Shown piece after piece: positions 57,965 to 64,000 of a stretch of 64,000 nucleotides of DNA. This DNA is from Mytilisepta virgata. Lineage: Eukaryota; Mollusca; Bivalvia; Mytilida; Mytilidae. Numbering within the stretch: the stretch's first letter is position 1; every line of letters starts with the position of its first letter. The translations under genes were made by a program, and so were the position numbers. The notes under the pieces are model-generated. The model saw only the letters and a list, made by a program, of their open reading frames with translations, ran no database searches and had not been told where the DNA came from. Location: the NCBI GenBank assembly GCA_028015205.1, contig CM051521.1, forward strand, positions 124,380,614 to 124,444,613, read 5' to 3'.

Positions 57965-59306
57965 GTTAGCTCACCTGGCCCAAAGGGCCATGTGAACTTT
58001 TGCTATCACTTTACGTCTGTCGTCCATTGTCGTCGTAAACTTTCCTTTAAAGATCTTCTTCTCTGAAACCACTAGGCCAATTGATCAAAACTTGGAAGCA
58101 ATGGTCCTTAGATGGTCCTCTTTCAGAATTATATCCGATGACCCCACCTGTCATCAAACATGGCCACCAGAGCCAATCATACTTTAACATCGGATCCTAT
58201 TGGGAATTTACTTAAAGATCTTCTTGTCTGAAACCACTGGGCCAATTGGAACAAAACTTGGCAGCAATGGTTTTTAGATTGTCCTCTTTCATAAGTATAT
58301 CTGATGACCCTGCCTGTCATCCAAGATGGCCACCAGAGCCGAACATAGTTTAACATAGGACCCTATGGGAAAGTTACTTTAAGATCTTGTCTGAAACTGC
58401 TATGCCAATTGGAACAAAACTTGGCAGCCATTGTCCTGAGGTTGTCCTCTTTCAGAATTATTTGTTTGACCATGCCTGTCATCCAAGATGGCCGTCAGAG
58501 CTGAGCATAGTTTAACAAAGGATCCTGGGAAATTTACTTGAAGATCATCTTGTCTGAAACCACTGGTTTAATTGGAACAAAAGTTTGCAGCAATTGTCCT
58601 TAGATGGTCCTCTTTCAGAATTATATCCGATGACCCCACCCATTATCATAGATGGCCGCAAGAACCAAACATAGTTTAAGATAGTATCCTATGAAAAATT
58701 TACTTACTGGGTAAAGATCTTCTTGTCTAAAACCACTTGGCAAATTGTAACAAAACATGGCAGCAATGGTCTTTAAATGGTCCTCTTTCAGAATATATCC
58801 CATGACCATAGTTTAACATAGGATCCTGTGGGAAATTTATTTATTCTCGTCTGAAACCACTGAGCCAATTGGAACAAAACTTAGCAGCAATGGTCTTTAG
58901 GTGGTCCTCTTCCAGAATTATATCTGATTACCCCGCCCACCATCAAAGATTGCTGCCAGAGCCAAACATAGTTGAACATAGGAGTCTTTGGGAAATTTAC
59001 TTAAAGATCTTTTGGTCTGAAACCATTTGTTCAGTTAAAACAAAACTTGGCAGCAATGGTCCTTAGGTGATCCTCATTTAGAATTGTATCAGATGACCCA
59101 GGCCGCCAGAACCAAACATATTGTAACATAGGACCTTATGGGAAAATTCACTGAAAGATGCTCTTGTTTGAAATCAACAAACAATTTGTCAAAACCAGTG
59201 ATCCAATTGGACAAAAATGTTCCAGACTGGCAGGATAAAGTCAAATAATTTAATCTGCAAATCATTTTCAGGTGAACAATACAGGCTCCTGGGAGTCTCT
59301 AGTTTA
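57965..59306 (+). repeat. Dispersed repeat family A, complete copy
   Basis: The 5' hairpin is 'agctcacctggcccaaaggg' plus 'ccatgtgaact'. About seven degenerate units follow with 'gtctgaaaccactgggccaa' and 'ttggaacaaaacttggcagc'. The end is 'ggctcctgggagtct' plus ctagttt. The core is closest to that of 41106-42380. Confidence 0.88.
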
Positions 59307-59950
59307 TATCATGAAATGTCACAATTTTGTGACAGATAATAGGGGTCTTAATTAGATTGCAATGTTTATCAACTGTTTTCTGTAAGTCACCTTAACAAAA
59401 TTGGGTCGACTTTTTAAACTAATGAATGGCATGGGGCAACAGAATTTAAATTCCATGCATTTAATACAAGATCTCTCATTCGATTAAAACAAACTTATTT
59501 ATCATTGAGGATTCATTGAAAATAGAAATACTGAAACTTTGTATCATTATGCTTAACCGGAACATGGTAAATTGGATAGAAATGGGAAGATTGGTATCAG
59601 TTTTGGAGTCATTAGGTCAAAAGTAAATGTTACAGATAGACTGATACCGAATTATAAAGTTAGATCTGAACCAGCCTTGGGTAGATAGGAGGCATTACTA
59701 AAGGAAAAAATTGTCTTGAATCATTGATAGGAGCTAAAAATAGACATGTAAAGGAAATAATGATTATTCTTTGTTTCATATATGTGTCAACCTTATTGTG
59801 TATTATTTCAGTAGATTTACTGGGGCTTATGCACCCAAACCCAGGTGGTTTAGTCTAGGTAGGGATAATACATGCCTAAATGTTTTATGGAGCTTTCATA
59901 AGGGGGTTTTGTGTATCTTTCTAGGTGCTGAAAACTGCAAATATTGTTAA

Positions 59951-62511
59951 TTTTTAGCTCACCTGACCCAAAGGGTCAAGTGAGCTTTTCTCATCACTTG
60001 GCGTCCGTCGTCCGTCGTCCGTCGTCGTCCGTCGTCCGTCGTCCGTCGTCGTCCGTCGTCGGGCGTCGTCGTTAACATTTTACATTTTGAACTTCTTCTA
60101 GAGAACCACTGAATGGAATGAAACCAAACATGGCATGAATGTTCCTTATGAGGTGCTGACCAAGTGTTGTTACTTTGTAGCCGATCCATCATCCAAGATG
60201 GCCGCCAGCGGGGAACTTAGTTTAACATAGGACCCTATGGGAAATGCATACAAATGACTTCTTTTAGAGAACCACTGAATGGAATGAAACTAAATCTGGC
60301 ATGAATGTTCCTTATGAGGTGCTGACCAAGTGTTGTTACTTTGTAGCCGATCCATCATCCAAGATGGCCGCCAGAGGGGGACTTAGTTTAACATAGGACC
60401 CTATGGGAAATGCATACAAATGACTTCTTTTAGAGAACCGTTGAATGGAATGAAACCAAACATGGCATGAATGTTCCTTATGAGGTGCTGACCAAGTGTT
60501 GTTACTTTGTAGCCGATCCATAATCCAAGATGGCCGCCAGTGGGGGACTTAGTTTAACATTGAACCCTATGGGAAATGCATACAAATGACTTCTTTTAGA
60601 GAACCACTGAATGGAATGAAACTAAATCTGGCATGAATGTTCCTTATGAGGTGCTGACCAAGTGTTGTTACTTTGTAGCCGATCCATCATCCAAGATGGC
60701 CGCCAGCGGGGAACTTAGTTTAACATAGGACCCTATGGGAAATGCATACAAATGACTTCTTTTAGAGAACCACTGAATGGAATGAAACTAAATCTGGCAT
60801 GAATGTTCCTTATGAGGTGCTGACCAAGTGTTGTTACTTTGTAGCCGATCCATCATCCAAGATGGCCGCCAGAGGGGAACTTAGTTTAACATAGGACCCT
60901 ATGGGAAATGCATACAAATGACTTCTTTTAGAGAACCGTTGAATGGAATGAAACCAAACATGGCATGAATGTTCCTTATGAGGTGCTGACCAAGTGTTGT
61001 TACTTTGTAGCCGATCCATAATCCAAGATGGCCGCCAGCGGGGGACTTGGTTTAACATAGGACCCTATGGGAAATGCATACAAATGACTTCTTTTAGAGA
61101 ACCGTTGAATGGAATGAAACCAAACATGGCATGAATGTTCCTTATGAGGTGCTGACCAAGTGTTGTTACTTTGTAGCCGATCCATAATCCAAGATGGCCG
61201 CCAGCGGGGAACTTAGTTTAACATAGAACCCTATGGGAAATGCATACAAATGACTTCTTTTAGTGACCCACTTAATGGAATGAAACCAAACATGGCATGA
61301 ATATTCCTTATGAAGTGCTGACCAAGTGTTGTTACTTTGTAGCTGATCCATCATCCAAGATGGCCGCCAGCGGGGAACTTAGTTTAACATAGGACCCTAT
61401 GGGAAATGCATACAAATGACTTCTTTTAGAGAACCACTGAATGGAATGAAACTAAATCTGGCATGAATGTTCCTTATGAGTTGCTGACCAAGTGTTGTTA
61501 CTTTGTAGCCGATCCATCATCCAAGATGGCCGCCAGAGGGGGACTTAGTTTAACATAGGACCCTATGGGAAATGCATACAAATGACTTCTTTTAGAGAAC
61601 CGTTGAATAGAATGAAACCAAACATGGCATGAATGTTCCTTATGAGGTGCTGACCAAGTGTTGTTACTTTGTAGCCGATCCATAATCCAAGATGGCCGCC
61701 AGCGGGAGACTAAGTTTAACATTGGACCCTATGGGAAATGCATACAAATGACTTCTTTTAGAGAACCACTGAATGGAATGTAACAAAACATAGCATGAAT
61801 GTTCCTTATGAGGTGCTGACCAAGTGTTGTTACTTTGTAGCCGATCCATAATCCAAGATGGCCGCCAGCGGGGGACTTAGTTTAACATAGAACCCTATGG
61901 GAAATGCATACAAATGACTTCTTCTAGTGACCCACTTAATGGAATGAAACCAAACATGGCATGAATATTCCTTATGAAGTGCTGACCAAGTGTTGTTACT
62001 TTGTAGCTGATCCATCATCCAAGATGGCCGCCAGCGGGGAACTTAGTTTAACATAGGACCCTATGGGAAATGCATACAAATGACTTCTTTTAGAGAACCA
62101 CTGAACGGAATGAAACTAAATCTGGCATGAATGTTCCTTATGAGGTGCTGACCAAGCGTTGTTACTTTGTAGCCGATCCATCATCCAAGATTGCCGCCAG
62201 CGGGGGACTAAGTTTAACATTGGACCCTATGGGAAATGCATACAAATGATTTCTTTTAGAGAACCACTGAATGGAATGTAACAAAACATAGCATGAATGT
62301 TCCTTATGAGGTGCTGACCAAGTGTTGTTACTTTGTTGCCGATCCATCATCCAAGATGTTTAGAAGTCTATCAGAAAATTGTAAAAAAAATTCTGAATGG
62401 TCACAACTTGACCACATATTCAAAAATAATAATGATAAGATGTCTTCAGTAGCTATTGTAATCACATTAGATACAGGTGAGCGACACAGGCTCTTGAGAG
62501 CCTCTAGTTTA
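59951..62511 (+). repeat. Dispersed repeat family A with 166-bp array
   Basis: A perfect 5' hairpin ('agctcacctgacccaaaggg' plus 'tcaagtgagct') is followed by a gtccgtc-rich tract (59999-60070). About 13 units of 166 bp run from about 60080 to 62341, each with 'aagatggccgccagcgggga', 'cctatgggaaatgcatacaa' and 'gttccttatgaggtgctgac'. It ends 'ggctcttgagagcct' plus ctagttt. Short minus-strand frames of 61-74 codons recur once per unit and are a by-product of the period. Confidence 0.92.
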
Positions 62512-62907
62512 ATGTACTTATTTGTACATTGAATAGAGGGAACCATGTCCATATTTTTTAATTATGAGGCCTCAGGTTGTTTAGTTTTGGAAAACTGATG
62601 CACAGAGTTTTACTTTAAAATCCAGAGGGGGACTTTTGCATCAGTGATGCTTTTCTGTTTTTATAGCATATGGACTAGTGCTGGATTATAGTATATGATC
62701 TCACATAGAGAGTCAGTCTTAAAGTGCTTTAATATCTTTGATATCAGATTTGTTGAACAGTCTTTATAAAGACCTTTTTTAACATACATATAAAAATTTC
62801 ACATTTTCTATCAGACATCAGGCTTGTTGAGTGTATAAGAATAAAACCTGCAATAATGACGTAAAACTACTTTTATCTGATATATTTTTTATGTCAAGGA
62901 TTAATTT

Positions 62908-63560
62908 TTTATCTCACTTGCACCAAAGATGAGCTATTGCAATCACTGGGCTTTCATTTTCCATCCATAAACTTTTACATTTTAATCTTCTTCTTGGAAA
63001 CTAAAGTGCCAATTGGGACCAAAGTTTGTTGGAATGGTCCTTGGGTGGTCCCCTTAAAAAATATCTGGGGCTTTGGACCTCTTACAAATATGGCTGCTAT
63101 TACCGGGTACTCAAAGTAGAAAAATCAACAGAAAATATTTTAAATCTTCTCCTTCGATACTCAAGGCAGTTGAGACCAAACTATGAGGGAATGGTAATTA
63201 GGTGATCTATTTTAAAATTTTGTCTGGGGAAAAATTGGACAATAAATTGTTTAAAAATCTTCTCTGATGAAAAAATATGTTTTACCAAAATAGAAAATCA
63301 TTAAAAGAATATTATCTCATCTGAATTAATTAGCGACTGAAAATTCCAAAAAAATTTAGTAGATTGATCCTTTGATGGTCCCCTTTCAAATAATATATGG
63401 AATGGTACTTAGGTGGTTCCTTTTCATAATTTATACCAATCTTGTTGAAGTATTCCGTAGGTAGACCTCATCAAAATCTATGTAGATTATGGATCAATAT
63501 GGCCACTGTTACTGAAAAAGCACCTATGAGCTTTTGCCAGGTGAGTGATCAGGTATAGTT
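62908..63560 (+). repeat. Dispersed repeat family A, degenerate copy
   Basis: 'tatctcacttgcaccaaaga' plus 'tgagct' begins it; the core has 'ttggaatggtccttgggtgg' and 'atatggctgctattac', and a broken 3' end 'caggtgagtgatcagg' lies near 63540. Older than the copies before it. Confidence 0.6.
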
Positions 63561-63939
63561 CATTTTCTGGACAAAAATAGCAAATGAACCAGATCTGAAG
63601 TCAATCAAGATTATGCATAATTTAATTTGATTTATCTTTTACTGGATGTAATATAAAAATTTATTGCTTCCTCGAATTTTCTTAAAACCTCAAATGAAAC
63701 TCGTTTTGTGGTTATAGTTTTCCACAGAAACCAAAAAGATTATCAAGTAAATATCTGTGGGCTGATAGTTTGTGCTTCCGTGATATCCCAAAGTTTGGGG
63801 TTTAAATGTGAAAAATCAGTGAAATTTTGGCCTTCTCATTTAAAATCTATTGTAAAGTTGTTTTTTTAGTTACCTGAAGTTCCTGTGAATGATTGTTCTT
63901 GGTTTTAAATCAATTAAAAGATCAATCTTTTGATTTTAG

Positions 63940-64000
63940 GTCAGTTTTTAGATATATTACAAACCAAAGGTGATGTTGGTGTACAGATATATATAGATGT
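63940..64000 (+). CDS. CARD-domain protein, second coding exon (runs off window)
   Basis: After the acceptor 'cttttgattttag' the exon opens with GT, completing the Gly codon split at the previous donor, and reads QFLDILQTKGDVGVQIYID before the window ends. 'LDILQTKG' is the hallmark of the fifth CARD helix in CARD9/CARD11, and it follows RARAG without a gap. The intron between the two exons is 11,676 bp and is filled with repeats. The rest of the gene lies beyond position 64000. Confidence 0.82.

Noticed and set aside
60080..62350. Recurring minus-strand frames of 61-74 codons (MDRLQSNNTWSAPHKEHSC...)
   Set aside because: They appear once per 166-bp tandem unit of a non-coding dispersed element, and the same happens in other family A copies with unrelated frames.

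Overview
The window is animal nuclear DNA, AT-rich and dominated by repeats. It is most likely from a bivalve mollusc, and probably a mussel-like species. The evidence is spliced genes with GT/AG introns, three genes with clear animal homologues, APE-type LINE fragments, tRNA-derived SINEs, a Merlin transposase, and many copies of a dispersed element with a hairpin at each end that I know from mussel and oyster sequence. The taxon is inference; the sequence proves only an invertebrate-type metazoan genome. There are no prokaryotic operons, CRISPR arrays, rRNA genes or convincing functional tRNA genes.

Three host genes are supported, all on the plus strand. (1) TMEM186, a mitochondrial complex I assembly factor, has its last and main coding exon at about 12452-13100; no ATG lies in frame, so its start is in an upstream exon I cannot place. 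(2) A C7orf50 (WKF-domain) homologue is complete in three coding exons, 23787-24308, 25955-26063 and 27167-27225, about 229 residues. (3) The 5' part of a CARD-domain gene of the CARD9/CARD11 type has exons at 52064-52263 and 63940 to the window edge; they join in frame across an 11.7-kb intron. A truncated Merlin (IS1595-like) transposase ORF lies at 18384-19613.

Layout: 0-12 kb holds LINE fragments and their 3' tails, twin palindromic elements, short tandem duplications and microsatellites. 12-14.5 kb has TMEM186 and a LINE reverse-transcriptase remnant carrying a SINE. 14.5-23.7 kb has a MITE, the Merlin ORF and a LINE interrupted by a SINE. 23.8-27.2 kb is the C7orf50 homologue, with decayed copies of its exon 1 end in intron 1. 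27.6-31.3 kb holds dispersed hairpin-ended repeats. 32.1-35.4 kb is a 30-bp minisatellite of about 110 units with higher-order structure. 36.8-40.5 kb has a young SINE, a MITE and a second minisatellite. 41-51 kb holds long dispersed repeats with tandem cores, a fold-back element and a 31-bp array. 52-64 kb is the CARD gene intron, filled with more dispersed repeats, including a 166-bp array of about 13 units, and several terminal-inverted-repeat elements.

The three genes do not form a pathway. The main biology visible is repeat dynamics: several non-autonomous element families, at least one of which moved or was copied recently, and minisatellites growing by block duplication. No new multi-gene system is evident. 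The best candidates for something undescribed are the hairpin-ended elements (possibly Helitron or Helentron derivatives), the copied exon/splice-donor segments in C7orf50, and the 30-bp minisatellite with long ORFs on both strands.
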